Positions 53,325 through 62,384 of a stretch of DNA of 64,000 nucleotides are shown one piece after another. Within the stretch, counting starts at the first letter, position 1. Every line of letters starts with the position of its first letter. The position numbers were made by a program, and so were the translations under genes. Source of the DNA: Metabacillus halosaccharovorans (GTDB lineage: Bacteria; Bacillota; Bacilli; Bacillales; Bacillaceae); contig NZ_KV917371.1 of NCBI RefSeq assembly GCF_002019635.1, positions 992,001 to 1,056,000 of the forward strand, written 5' to 3'. Below the pieces are notes generated by a model. That model had not been told where the DNA came from, did not search any database, and saw only the letters and a list, made by a program, of their open reading frames with translations.

Positions 53325-53445
53325 TGGAACAGGGGGACAGGTCCATTGTCCCTGCCCCACTCTCCATGTGTTCATAATATACAAATTATTCATATAAGGA
53401 TTTATTCCCTTTCAAAATGGACCAAGGAACCTGTCCCTCTGTCCC
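53325..53445. repeat. REPIN composite between lipoprotein genes B and C
   Basis: Forward copy 53325-53352 (TGGAACAGGGGGACAGGTCC...) and inverted copy 53418-53445 (TGGACCAAGGAACCTGTCCC...). The spacer is almost the same as in 50679-50800. Confidence 0.88.
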
Positions 53446-53459
53446 AGCCCTCAACTCTG

Positions 53460-54629
53460 TTATTCAATACCCAAGTCGACTAGGTAAGCTGTTGGGTTTT
53501 TCTTGTTTTGCAGGTCGACAATGACGTTTGTTACGCCGCCGTCGCCGATTGTTTTTCCTTTGTAGAGCAGGCGCAGAACAATATAATCTTCGTTAAAATA
53601 GTTCGTTCTGGCTATACTGATTTTATTTGTTTCAAAGTTCAATTGCTTTGAAATTGTGTCGAAGTCAAGTTCGAATTGTTCTTCATAGATGTCGTTTCCT
53701 TCTGCATAGTTTTCAATCGTTTGAATTCGCTGTACTCCGTCTGAAAGTTCTTCGGCAGCACCTTTTAAGTAGACGAATTTTCCATCTTCACTTAATAAGT
53801 CATTATCTTTTATTTCTGTTATTTTATTTGTCTCGACATTTAAGATCGTAATTTTGTCTAAACCACTTCGATAATTCCCATCACCTGGAAAGAGATCATA
53901 ATAAGGTTTTAGTTTATTTGTGTCAAAGACTTCTTGAGTTTCTTTATATTTAAATTGAGTAATTGTAAAATCAGATAATGCCTGATCAACAAATAGGTAA
54001 TACAGTTCGTTTAAATCTCCTATTTTGGAGACATCTTCTAATACAAAAACGATATTATTTTTATTTATCGCTTCTATATTCAAAATAAATTTAGTAGCAC
54101 TAGAAACCCCGTAATCCTTCATTGCTTCGTTTAAATCAATTGTTCTCTGATTCTCCGTTGTTTTGATTTCCAATTGATTATTGTCTTTCATTGTCACCGA
54201 TGGAAGGGAATACTGATCAGTGTCATTTACTGGAGAACGCAGCTTCGATATACTATCAGTCTGTTTTAAATCATACAGCATCATATTCGGGTCATCGGTT
54301 TGAAACAAAGGTTCATAATAGCCTTTTAACTGTTCTTCTGTAAATTGATAATAGGTAACAGAAGTTTGATCTTCATTCCCATTACTATCCGAAAAAACCA
54401 ATGTGCCGTCCTGATTCAATAATTCTCGGTCAGAACTACCATTTATATAATTCTGAATAAATTTGCTTAGAGCAGGACTTGCCTCTATAGGGAAGCCTTC
54501 TTTATAAGTTGTTTCATATGTTTCGGTTTCAGCAGAGGACTCTTGATTTGTCATATTATCTTCTCCACAACCAGAAAGAAGCAACAATAGTACTAAGAAA
54601 AAACTAAGTGTTTTACTATGAGTTTTCAC
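53460..54629 (-). CDS. Tandem lipoprotein C (candidate immunity protein)
   Basis: 389 aa. It has the same signal peptide as copy B (KTHSKTLSFFLVLLLLLSGC) and the shared C-terminal signature NPTAYLVDLGIE. The GTG at 54629 is preceded by AGGAG 10 nt upstream, which overlaps the stop codon of the lipase-like gene; the two are thus translated together. Direct linkage to the effector gene makes this copy the likeliest cognate immunity protein. Confidence 0.77.
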   Translation of the reverse strand: MKTHSKTLSFFLVLLLLLSGCGEDNMTNQESSAETETYETTYKEGFPIEASPALSKFIQNYINGSSDRELLNQDGTLVFSDSNGNEDQTSVTYYQFTEEQLKGYYEPLFQTDDPNMMLYDLKQTDSISKLRSPVNDTDQYSLPSVTMKDNNQLEIKTTENQRTIDLNEAMKDYGVSSATKFILNIEAINKNNIVFVLEDVSKIGDLNELYYLFVDQALSDFTITQFKYKETQEVFDTNKLKPYYDLFPGDGNYRSGLDKITILNVETNKITEIKDNDLLSEDGKFVYLKGAAEELSDGVQRIQTIENYAEGNDIYEEQFELDFDTISKQLNFETNKISIARTNYFNEDYIVLRLLYKGKTIGDGGVTNVIVDLQNKKNPTAYLVDLGIE

Positions 54630-54642
54630 GATTATCATGCTC

Positions 54643-56067
54643 CTATTCTCTTTGTTTATCATTTACTTCTTTTATCAATTCGATATAATCCGAATCTTCT
54701 ATTTCGTAAATATGTGCTGGGTCCGTTACACCTGAGCCTTTATCAATTTCAAATTGTGGTCTCTCATCGATTAATTCACCTAATATTTCACCATTTTGAC
54801 TCTTAACGGAAACTGTGTCATCACTGCTAGTCTTGTAATCAGTTGGTGGCTGGTAATAATAAGGAGAATAACTAACCATCTGTTCTGTTCGGTATCCGGC
54901 AGAAGCCGTAATATCCATTTCCAATAGTTTACGATATACTTCCGGGTTCGCTGATTTCAAATGATGAATATCATCCGTCATAGTTTCACTTCTCATATCT
55001 GTATAAGCATTACTATAAAGCTTATCTTCATTATCATTTTGATTATCAAGATTAAAGTCTAAATAATCACTCGTATTTTTCGGATCCTGCCCAATTTTTT
55101 CAGCAATCCAGCGAGCACTATCTGCTAAAGTCCCTAACATATTCGTATCATACGGTGTTCCAATCGTTGTAATACTACGAACATGATCAGGATAGTCCAT
55201 TGCAAACTGGAGTGATCTTCTTCCGCCATAACTGTGAGCAAACATATCGATTTTAGCTGTCTCATTAATGAGACCCATTTCATTTAGTTTTTCTCCTAAG
55301 TCATCACTTGTCTCCTGGCGGTGTTCATTTTTCTGCTCAGTATCATAGACAATATGAACGCGAGCATTTTTGTTCATAAATTGTTCGCTTTGCTGCAATT
55401 CATCGAAAGTTTCTACTTCTTCTCTTACTAACTTTCCATTACGTTCCTTTCTAACAATAAAGTATTCTATTTTACCGCTTCTATTCATACGTACAATGAT
55501 ATCTCCGCTTTGTGCTCCTTCAGTCGCACCTGTTAGATAATCATCTGATGTCGACTCAATCCCATGCACATAAACCGAAACATTATTAAACCCTGAAAAA
55601 TCCCCATTCACATTATTTTCTGCATTATAAAGAATACGAATATCCGTTAATGCAGAACGCACAGGCGATCGATACAAACGGACTGCATTTTCAAACTCAA
55701 GTTCAATGTCATCCAAATCGTATTTCAAACTGTTATAGTTCATGATGATGTCATTAATATCCATACTCATGCTTTGGATTCTCATAAATTCAGTACCCGA
55801 CTCATCATCCTCAGGATCATACTTTCTCCATGCCTCTTCCAAACAAGTTTGCAAATCACTAATCCAGCCATCGACCGTACTTTTCGTAGCTGAAATATCC
55901 AATGTAATCATACTGCCGCCAACAGATGCTGAAAGTCCAAAAACAACACTTACATTGCTGCTAAATTTTTCATAAAGAAGTTGTGACCCGGCATCAGTCA
56001 AAATTCCATTAGCCGTTGTTTCATGTCCTTTTATAATCGCTGCAACTTCCGGATGTCTGCCATACAC
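54643..56067 (-). CDS. Lipase-like alpha/beta-hydrolase, candidate type VII-secreted effector
   Basis: 474 aa from GTG, with AAAGGAGGG 7 nt upstream. Residues 1-145 are helical with no clear LXG signature, ending in a coiled-coil-like segment (YDLDDIELEFENAVRLYRS). Residues about 160-474 form an alpha/beta-hydrolase: VYVHGIES (oxyanion strand), nucleophile Ser279 in FAHSYGGRR (the AHSxG form also seen in Bacillus lipases), TIGTPYDTNMLG, candidate Asp416/417 (SSDDTVSV) and His452 (DPAHIYEI). No signal peptide. The neighbours (DUF4176 and helical genes upstream, lipoproteins downstream) match the layout of LXG/T7SS toxin loci, including lipase toxins. Secretion itself is inferred. Confidence 0.75.
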   Translation of the reverse strand: MYGRHPEVAAIIKGHETTANGILTDAGSQLLYEKFSSNVSVVFGLSASVGGSMITLDISATKSTVDGWISDLQTCLEEAWRKYDPEDDESGTEFMRIQSMSMDINDIIMNYNSLKYDLDDIELEFENAVRLYRSPVRSALTDIRILYNAENNVNGDFSGFNNVSVYVHGIESTSDDYLTGATEGAQSGDIIVRMNRSGKIEYFIVRKERNGKLVREEVETFDELQQSEQFMNKNARVHIVYDTEQKNEHRQETSDDLGEKLNEMGLINETAKIDMFAHSYGGRRSLQFAMDYPDHVRSITTIGTPYDTNMLGTLADSARWIAEKIGQDPKNTSDYLDFNLDNQNDNEDKLYSNAYTDMRSETMTDDIHHLKSANPEVYRKLLEMDITASAGYRTEQMVSYSPYYYQPPTDYKTSSDDTVSVKSQNGEILGELIDERPQFEIDKGSGVTDPAHIYEIEDSDYIELIKEVNDKQRE

Positions 56068-56080
56068 GTCAAACCCTCCT

Positions 56081-56710
56081 TTACTTTACCAGTTGTCTTG
56101 AAATCAAGTTATCAACTCGCTGCAGTTCCTCAGTTAATAACCTCGCACTTTTTAACAAGTCTTCCAATCTATTTCTTGCATTTCCCACAATAGAAAAGAT
56201 CTCCTGCTTCGCCTCCGGCCAAATATCCGCAACATCTCCCCAAGGAAATTCTGTATCAAACATGACATGATCTAGTAACGTATGAAAATCTCCCAGCACT
56301 TCATCAAGCGCAACCATGTTTCCTTCAAAACGATCTGTTGCCTGCTTCATTGATTCAGGAGTCAGCTTTACCTCATCTTCAATTCTGCTTGTTGAGAAAG
56401 TATAATTGATTTCAGCCCGGCTACTCGATGCAGCTGGTCCTCCAGTTGATTCATCAACTGCTTCCACCGCTTTAACAAAGTTCAAGACTGTATCTGCAAA
56501 ATACAATAAACTGCTGCTGGCCTTGCTAAAAAACGCCAGATTATTCACCATTTTTTCTTGAAGACTTATCGCAGCCTTTCCAGTATGACGATCTAACTCT
56601 TGTTTAAATGTAGACATATGCTCCAGCAATAAACTAAATTTTCCTTCTAATTCTATAATGAGCAAATGAGTTTTCCCCGGTAAATCCTTATTAAATCGAA
56701 TTGTCCCCAT
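56081..56710 (-). CDS. Helical protein, candidate secretion partner of the lipase effector
   Basis: 209 aa, predicted mostly alpha-helical (LIIELEGKFSLLLEHMSTFK; NARNRLEDLLKSARLLTEEL). It resembles WXG100/LXG-domain helical hairpins in character but lacks a WXG motif; I do not recognise a named family. The start is the ATG at 56710, preceded by GAGG and inside the end of the DUF4176 gene. It sits 13 bp before the effector gene, as expected for a co-secreted adaptor. Confidence 0.6.
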   Translation of the reverse strand: MGTIRFNKDLPGKTHLLIIELEGKFSLLLEHMSTFKQELDRHTGKAAISLQEKMVNNLAFFSKASSSLLYFADTVLNFVKAVEAVDESTGGPAASSSRAEINYTFSTSRIEDEVKLTPESMKQATDRFEGNMVALDEVLGDFHTLLDHVMFDTEFPWGDVADIWPEAKQEIFSIVGNARNRLEDLLKSARLLTEELQRVDNLISRQLVK

Positions 56711-56996
56711 GATCATCATCCTCACGTTTTTCCGCTTCTGCTAACAAAGCATCCAACTGCATTTCCTTTTCATCGACATATCCGTAATGATACACAACAT
56801 GAATATCTTGATGATTAAATAAAATAAATTGTTCTTTTGCATCCGTAAATCCGTTCGGATAATTCACAGCCGCATAGTCCCTGATCACTTGATTTGTTTC
56901 TGAAAATAATTGTCTACCTATAATTAATAACCGTCTTGAGTCATCATGCAGCCCTACAACACTTCCAACTGGAAGATAATGTTTGGAAAAAATCAC
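56691..56996 (-). CDS. DUF4176 family protein
   Basis: 101 aa from GTG, with AAGGAG about 9 nt upstream. The family core is LPVGSVVGLHDDSRRLLIIG followed by RDYAAVNYPNGF and DIHVVYHYGYVDEKE. DUF4176 genes commonly occur in LXG/type VII secretion toxin operons of Firmicutes; their role is not defined. It heads this operon and overlaps the helical protein gene. Confidence 0.78.
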   Translation of the reverse strand: MIFSKHYLPVGSVVGLHDDSRRLLIIGRQLFSETNQVIRDYAAVNYPNGFTDAKEQFILFNHQDIHVVYHYGYVDEKEMQLDALLAEAEKREDDDHGDNSI

Positions 56997-57251
56997 TTGA
57001 GATCGCTCCTTATGTTAAAATGGAAAATTATGATTAACGATTTATTTCCTAATTTTAGTAATAAGTACACACTTATTCATCTTACATGACGAACTGATCA
57101 GGATAAATAGTTAAAAAATCACCTTTTTTTATTTATTTAGACTGAAAAAGTACTATACAATCAGATTCTTTAATATGTAAAAAATGAAACCTTACATAAT
57201 GAATTACCGTATTTAGAATAAAGATTTTATGAAAAGTTTGGGGGAATTGAT

Positions 57252-58157
57252 GTGGAATGGTTATTCCTGGGCGCTGTTGTGATTTTATTGATTATCTTTA
57301 TACGCAAAAAGCGCTCTTTTAAATTCGGTCTATCTCCAGGAACTTTGGAAATAAGGCCAATAAAAGGGTTAAAAAAGCTGAGTGATGACCTCGAGAAATC
57401 CCTTGGTAACAGTTATATGGAAAATGTAGAAGATAGGGTACATCGAGAAAATAGACTAAAAGAAAATGAGTACAAGTGGCGCCTTCAGGATTTAAAACGT
57501 TATTTTATTTTGACTTCACTTTTAAAGGAAGCTCCCATGTTTAGCGACAAAGTCGATGAACTGTGGCATCAGATGCTCATGTTTACCCGTGAGTATGATG
57601 AGTTTTCAAAGAAATTCTTAGGAACGACTCTACATCACAGTCCAAATGTAAAAGTAGAGCCTGACCCTGATTTGCGGGGATTTTTCGATTGGATCTATGC
57701 TGAGCTTTTTTTCATTCGAAAAGAGAATATCCATCTTTATCAGGGATTTTTCAGGCATCCTGTGCATCCAGATATCATAGATGATTTTAAATATTTATCG
57801 GAAAATGAACTGATAGATTTATATTTTAAAAGTGATAGCCATTATATGAATACAGTGCTCGGACTGGTCTCTTCCATGAAAAAAACGGCTAATAAGATAA
57901 AAGATCATGAAAAAAGAGTAATCCACGACAAAATGAGAAAATGCAAAAGTGAGCAAAATTTCAACAAAATGATCGTTCCTGTCTTATCTGTTTCTTATTT
58001 TCATTTTGATGAGTTTTCAAGTTACATGAAAATCAGCAAAAAAAGTACATCAAGTTGTACAAGTTGCGGGACTGCTAGTTGTAGTACAAGTTCATGTAGT
58101 TCTTGTTCGTCCGGGGGGAGTTCCTGCTCAAGTTGTGGTGGGGGTGGCGGGGATTGA
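57252..58157 (+). CDS. Membrane-anchored GRDP-like protein with Cys/Ser/Gly-rich tail
   Basis: 301 aa from GTG, with GGGGGAA upstream. One N-terminal membrane segment (LFLGAVVILLIIFI). The middle contains KVDELWHQMLMFTREYDEF and TTLHHSP, resembling the histidine-containing repeat of glycine-rich-domain proteins (VDxxWHxHxxxTxxY). The last 32 residues are almost only Ser, Thr, Cys and Gly (SSCTSCGTASCSTSSCSSC then GGSSCSSCGGGGGD), with eight cysteines in CxxC-like spacing that could bind metal or form disulfides. Function unknown; transcribed alone, divergent from the lipase module. Confidence 0.7.
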   Translation: MEWLFLGAVVILLIIFIRKKRSFKFGLSPGTLEIRPIKGLKKLSDDLEKSLGNSYMENVEDRVHRENRLKENEYKWRLQDLKRYFILTSLLKEAPMFSDKVDELWHQMLMFTREYDEFSKKFLGTTLHHSPNVKVEPDPDLRGFFDWIYAELFFIRKENIHLYQGFFRHPVHPDIIDDFKYLSENELIDLYFKSDSHYMNTVLGLVSSMKKTANKIKDHEKRVIHDKMRKCKSEQNFNKMIVPVLSVSYFHFDEFSSYMKISKKSTSSCTSCGTASCSTSSCSSCSSGGSSCSSCGGGGGD

Positions 58158-58173
58158 TTCTGGATGATAAAAA

Positions 58174-58240
58174 GAGAAGTGCCTGTGACACTTCTCCTTA
58201 AAACTCTATGGTCAGGGTGATGGTTTAATCGTTCTTTCGA
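58174..58240 (-). repeat. Remnant of the right-end 260-bp repeat
   Basis: Hairpin GAGAAGTG/CACTTCTC (58174-58196), then GTCAGGGTGATGGTTT and CGTTCTTTCGAAAAAT. These are in the order and spacing family of the elements at 62011 and 63656, but most of the middle is missing. The hairpin may also end the preceding gene. Confidence 0.5.
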
Positions 58241-58246
58241 AAAATC

Positions 58247-58273
58247 GGGACAAGGGACCTGTCCCCCTGTACC
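58247..58273 (-). repeat. REP-like palindrome after the chemoreceptor gene
   Basis: GGGACAAGGGACCTGTCCC then CCTGTACC, 3 bp from the chemoreceptor stop codon. Confidence 0.85.
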
Positions 58274-58276
58274 AAA

Positions 58277-59989
58277 TTAGATGTTAAATTTCTTCATTAG
58301 GTTTTGTAAGTCGTCTGCTAGTGTTGCGAGTGATTGGGAAGAGGCTGAGATTTCTTCCATTGATGCCAGCTGTTCCTCGGTTGCGGCTGAGATGTTTTGT
58401 GTGATGGATGCTGATTCTTTGGCCACTTCGCTTACTTCGTTGATCGAGCTTGTGACGTGCTCTGTACCTGCAGTGAGGTCTTTTACCGCTTTTGAAATGT
58501 CTTCAATTTGTGAAACAACATTGTTTACGGCGATATCAATTTTTTGGAATGAGCTGCCTGCTGTGTTGACAACTTTAATACCTGAATTCACTTCTTCGGA
58601 TGCTTTATTCATTGTGTTTAGTGTGTTTTCGGCATCTTTTTGGATTAATGAAATTAAGTTTGAGATTTGTTCAGTTGATTTATTTGATTCTTCCGCAAGC
58701 TTTCTTACCTCATCAGCTACAACCGCAAAGCCTTTTCCATGTTCTCCTGCTCTGGCTGCTTCGATTGCTGCATTTAAAGCTAATAGGTTTGTTTGTGCTG
58801 AAATTCCTGAAATGACGTTGGAAATCTGTCCAATTTCAGATGTCCGTTCATCCAGGCTTTTTACTGCTTGAGATAAGCTTGTTACGTTATTGTAAATGGA
58901 ATCCATCTGCTTATTTACTTGCTCGATTGCCTGGTTTCCATCTTGAGACATTTTTGAAGCATGTAACACATCGTTAGTTATTTTTTCTGTATTATCAAAA
59001 ATAGATTTTGTATGATCCATGATGTCGTTCATCACTTCAGAGCTTTTATCGACATTTTGAACCTGTACATCTGAACCGGATGCTAATTCTTGAATAGTGA
59101 TCGTGACATGCTCACTTGCCTTGGTGCTTTGTTCAGCACTTGCGCTTAGTTCCTCAGCAGCCGATGCTACTTGCTGTGTGGAATCATTGACTGTCGCAAA
59201 AATCGATTGTAGTGTCGTTGACATTTGATTATATGAAGAAGTTAGCTCACCCATTTCATCTTTCGATTGATAGCTTCCCTTGCCTGTGAAATCTCCATTT
59301 TCCGCTTTTGAAAGCAGATTCCTCATTTCACGAATTGGTTTTACAATCATACGTGCGATGATCGTGCTAAGTACGACTAAAAGAATAAGTGCAATAATAA
59401 TAATAATGAAAACAAACGCCGTTACTTGGTCTACTCTTTCTGTGTTCTCATCGTTAATTGAAGTGGCATAGTCCAAATTGTTTTGCTGCATACTCTTTAG
59501 TGTTTCATTTAATGCTTTACGATTTGGTTCAACAGATTTCAGATACAAATCATATGCATCTTCATTTTTATTCTCAAGGGCTAATTTAATGACTTGATCT
59601 CTGGTCGTATTTAATGCTTCAGCCTTCATTGTGTATTCATCAATCAACTTCACACTTTCAGGACTCAGATTTTTCTCTTTCAAGTCATTGATAATAGCAT
59701 CTGCTTCTTCCCATGCGGACGTAATTTCATCACGTAATTCTATGTTTCTTTCAGGATCTTTTGTTACAAGCAGTTCAATTGTATAAGCATCACTCGCTCT
59801 TGCATTCACTCTAATTTGCATGATCGAATTAAGCGGAATGAGACTATCCTTGTACATTTCCTCCGAATCCTTTGCCATTGAATTAATATAATGCAATCCC
59901 ATATAGCCAACTGTACCGAGAGATAATGCACTGACTATGATGATGATCAGCAGCTTTTTCATCATTTTTAGGTTTCTTAATAGCTTCAC
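58277..59989 (-). CDS. Methyl-accepting chemotaxis protein
   Basis: 570 aa from GTG at 59989, with AAGGAG 8 nt upstream. TM1 ([20 protein letters not shown]), a four-helix-bundle sensor of about 150 residues with conserved [18 protein letters not shown]2 ([16 protein letters not shown]), HAMP, then the signalling domain with the hairpin tip region [20 protein letters not shown] and [16 protein letters not shown]. It would sense a small extracellular molecule and control CheA. Single gene. Confidence 0.93.
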   Translation of the reverse strand: MKLLRNLKMMKKLLIIIIVSALSLGTVGYMGLHYINSMAKDSEEMYKDSLIPLNSIMQIRVNARASDAYTIELLVTKDPERNIELRDEITSAWEEADAIINDLKEKNLSPESVKLIDEYTMKAEALNTTRDQVIKLALENKNEDAYDLYLKSVEPNRKALNETLKSMQQNNLDYATSINDENTERVDQVTAFVFIIIIIALILLVVLSTIIARMIVKPIREMRNLLSKAENGDFTGKGSYQSKDEMGELTSSYNQMSTTLQSIFATVNDSTQQVASAAEELSASAEQSTKASEHVTITIQELASGSDVQVQNVDKSSEVMNDIMDHTKSIFDNTEKITNDVLHASKMSQDGNQAIEQVNKQMDSIYNNVTSLSQAVKSLDERTSEIGQISNVISGISAQTNLLALNAAIEAARAGEHGKGFAVVADEVRKLAEESNKSTEQISNLISLIQKDAENTLNTMNKASEEVNSGIKVVNTAGSSFQKIDIAVNNVVSQIEDISKAVKDLTAGTEHVTSSINEVSEVAKESASITQNISAATEEQLASMEEISASSQSLATLADDLQNLMKKFNI

Positions 59990-60106
59990 TTCATGATCTC
60001 CTTCTGTTTTCAATTTCGTTTTTCTATCCATAAATAATATCGGTTTCAAAAGGAGGTTGTTGAGGTAAAAACGACTTTTTATCGCTTACCAATTTAAGGG
60101 ACTGGT

Positions 60107-60134
60107 TGGAACAGGGGGACAGGTTCATTGTCCC
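60107..60134 (+). repeat. REP-like palindrome upstream of two divergent signalling genes
   Basis: TGGAACAGGGGGACAGGTTC then ATTGTCCC. It lies in the divergent region between the chemoreceptor and PAS-GGDEF genes, an exception to the usual position at gene ends. Confidence 0.85.
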
Positions 60135-60228
60135 TGCCCCTACTGTCTGAATTTGTAGAAAAATGTCGAATAACTAATTAGGATTTATGCTATTATTGAA
60201 TTATCTTTTTAATATTGGATGTGGAAAA

Positions 60229-61398
60229 ATGAAAGTTGGGAATATGGTCTGGTTATTGGCCATTATTATTCTTTTAGCTATCAATATAACGATATACATT
60301 ACTGTTCCATCCTGGCAAAACGGTGTTCCTCTCTCGCTACTATCTTTTTCTTTCCTATTTCCTACTTGGATGTACTACAAAGAAAATAATCAGCTAACTA
60401 TAAAAAACGAAGAATCGAAATCACGCTATGATGAACTACTAAAACAAAAGGAACAGTCGGAGAAAAAAGCAACTCAACTAGGGAAGTTTATACAGGAAAT
60501 TCCTGTTCCTTTATTTTCAATAAATATGAAGAAAGCTCAATGTTTTTTTTCTGATAGTCTTAAAGAGCTATTGAATTTGACTAGCAGCATTTCAGAACTT
60601 AGTCACTTGGAAGAAAAAGTTCATCCGAAAGATAAACAACAATTTTTGAAGGATAAGAAAGCTTGGTTGTCAGGCTATCCATCTATTTCTAGGTTACGAC
60701 TTCAGAGAGACAGCAATCACCTTCTATGGGTTGAAATAAGAACAAAGATTAGTGTTAATCCTTCTGGAAAAGTAGATTCCATTTCTGGAATCGTTATAGA
60801 TATTACAAAACAAATAGAAACAGAAGAAAACTTAAAGCAAATGGCTTATTATGATTCTTTAACCAATTTACCAAACAGAATCATGCTACGAAGTCATTTG
60901 AAAAAAGTTATATCCAGAGCCAAAAGAAAAGAACATGATATTACGATTATGTTCTTAGATTTAGATGGTTTTAAAAATATCAATGATACTCTGGGACATG
61001 ATACTGGAGATGCGCTTCTTAAAGAAGTAGCAAATCGTTTAAATAGTGGTGTAAGGGAAGAAGACCTCATTTCACGGATAGGTGGAGATGAATTTATCAT
61101 CGTCATCGAAGAGACTCATAAAGAAGAAGTAAAAATGATAGCAGAACGGATTTTGACTAACACGGCTAAACCGTACTTACTAAATGGTCAAATAGTATCT
61201 GTAACACCAAGTATTGGAATTTCTACTTATCCGGATGATGGTCATGATATTGAAAACTTAATTAAAAATGCAGATAAGGCAATGTACTTAGCAAAAGATA
61301 GAGGGAAAGCTAATTTTCAATTTTATACTGATAAACTTGAGGCATACCGGCCAAAAGAATCTTTAGTTGAAAAGGTTCTGAAGATATTTCAGAAATGA
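60229..61398 (+). CDS. Membrane PAS-GGDEF diguanylate cyclase
   Basis: 389 aa. Two N-terminal membrane segments, a coiled coil (YDELLKQKEQSEKKATQ), a PAS domain with its PAC end (LLWVEIRTKISVNPSGKVDS), then a GGDEF domain (YDSLTNLPNRIMLRSHLKKV, active-site RIGGDEF). It should make cyclic-di-GMP. It is the second such enzyme in the window, without an EAL or HD-GYP partner in the same chain. The start is the ATG at 60229 with GGATGTGG upstream. Confidence 0.9.
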   Translation: MKVGNMVWLLAIIILLAINITIYITVPSWQNGVPLSLLSFSFLFPTWMYYKENNQLTIKNEESKSRYDELLKQKEQSEKKATQLGKFIQEIPVPLFSINMKKAQCFFSDSLKELLNLTSSISELSHLEEKVHPKDKQQFLKDKKAWLSGYPSISRLRLQRDSNHLLWVEIRTKISVNPSGKVDSISGIVIDITKQIETEENLKQMAYYDSLTNLPNRIMLRSHLKKVISRAKRKEHDITIMFLDLDGFKNINDTLGHDTGDALLKEVANRLNSGVREEDLISRIGGDEFIIVIEETHKEEVKMIAERILTNTAKPYLLNGQIVSVTPSIGISTYPDDGHDIENLIKNADKAMYLAKDRGKANFQFYTDKLEAYRPKESLVEKVLKIFQK

Positions 61399-61448
61399 GA
61401 AAGCACTTTATAAGGGCTTATCCTTACGATTGAGAACAATTGAATATC

Positions 61449-61484
61449 ATAAAAAAAACAGACTGCTTAAGCAGCCTGCTATTC
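61449..61484 (-). terminator. Terminator of the YjcZ-like miniprotein gene
   Basis: On the reverse strand GCAGGCTGCTTAAGCAGTCTG folds around CTGCTTAAGCAG and runs into eight T residues, about 15-50 bp after the small gene's stop. It also serves the convergent PAS-GGDEF gene. Confidence 0.7.
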
Positions 61485-61497
61485 TTACTCAATTCAT

Positions 61498-61614
61498 TTA
61501 GATAAGTAACCATCTTAGAATTCCATCAATAACTTCAGCGGCAATGATGATTAACATGATAAATAAGACAATTAGAATAGAGTTAATACTGTAGTCATAT
61601 TTATCAGCACTCAT
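61498..61614 (-). CDS. 38-aa membrane miniprotein (YjcZ-like)
   Basis: The peptide begins MSADKYDYSINSILIVLFIM and ends AEVIDGILRWLLI, with a single membrane segment. Short N-terminal Ser/Gly/Tyr-type lead plus FALIV-like hydrophobic core resembles the YjcZ/SscA family of sporulation-linked miniproteins in Bacillaceae. AAAGGGGTGTGAAA precedes the ATG and a terminator follows. Similarity is judged by eye only. Confidence 0.6.
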   Translation of the reverse strand: MSADKYDYSINSILIVLFIMLIIIAAEVIDGILRWLLI

Positions 61615-61766
61615 TTTCACACCCCTTTATTTAAAAATGATTCACTCCAATAAGAGAGGTAAGGTATTTTTCTATATACTCTCTTTCATTTTTATATTAC
61701 ATGCAGAAATAATAATGTTTGAAACTGGCAAACTACCAGTTTTGTCTTTAATAAAATAGTTGTTTT

Positions 61767-61914
61767 ATAGGAAAGAAAGATAAAAGCGGAGAGACAATAA
61801 CAGAAGAACATATAGAAGTGGAAAAACGTCCCAAAGTAAAGAAATTATTAGATTGGGCGAAAGAAATTCTGGAGGATCTTAAATATCGAACAAAAAAGAA
61901 ACAATTCACATAAG
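61767..61914 (+). pseudogene. Possible frameshifted gene remnant
   Basis: A forward frame reads GKKDKSGETITEEHIEVEKR then PKVKKLLDWAK. After a run of four A near 61860 a second frame continues EILEDLKYRTKKKQFT to a stop at 61914. Charged, coding-like composition but no start codon or ribosome-binding site. No family recognised. Confidence 0.25.
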
Positions 61915-62010
61915 CTTAAATTCACCCTAAAACCCGAAACACCCTCCTTTCCTTTCTTAAAGCCAGGGCGTTTCCTTTATGCAATGTATGACGGGAATAA
62001 TATAATGAAA

Positions 62011-62263
62011 AAGAGAAGTGCGCTAACACTTCTCCCTGCAACCTCTACAGTTAGGGTGGTGGTTGTGAAATAAAGATTACTTTCTTTGACAACCATCCTT
62101 TTGCTTCCTACGGCGTCGGGTGGTTTTCTTGTATTCTAATATGTTCTTCCGAAAGAAAGAGGCACCTAATTCACACACAATCCCCTTCAGTACTTCTTTT
62201 AGAAATTCAAGAAATGATCCGGAAAGAAGAATTACAACCAACCACCCTTACAATATTTAGTTG
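62011..62263 (-). repeat. Long repeat copy 1 with a small basic peptide frame inside inverted repeats
   Basis: About 70-75 percent alike by eye to 63656-63935. On the reverse strand the order is GGGTGGTTGGTTGT, a peptide frame, ACAACCACCACCCT (nearly the inverted complement of the first), then hairpin GAGAAGTG/CACTTCTC and a T-run. The frame (stop at 62077-62079) reads FLEFLKEVLKGIVCELGASF then FRKNILEYKKTTRRRRKQKD. The ribosome-binding site and start seen in copy 2 are deleted here. Confidence 0.7.
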
Positions 62264-62356
62264 CGTCTCTATATTATTACGTTACTCTCCGCTATTATCC
62301 TAACATTCTTCGACAAATTCTGAGCTTGCCCGTGATCATCTCTTCTATTGAGAAAC

Positions 62357-62384
62357 TGGACCAGTGAACCTGTCCCTCTGTCCC
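62357..62384 (-). repeat. REP-like palindrome at the HAD gene end
   Basis: TGGACCAGTGAACCTGTCCC then TCTGTCCC; its last base is the first base of the HAD stop codon complement (TAG). Confidence 0.85.

Noticed and set aside
52134-53393. Longer N-terminus of lipoprotein B (MNNLYIMNTWRVGQG...)
   Set aside because: Same reason: the added segment is REPIN sequence upstream of the true signal peptide.
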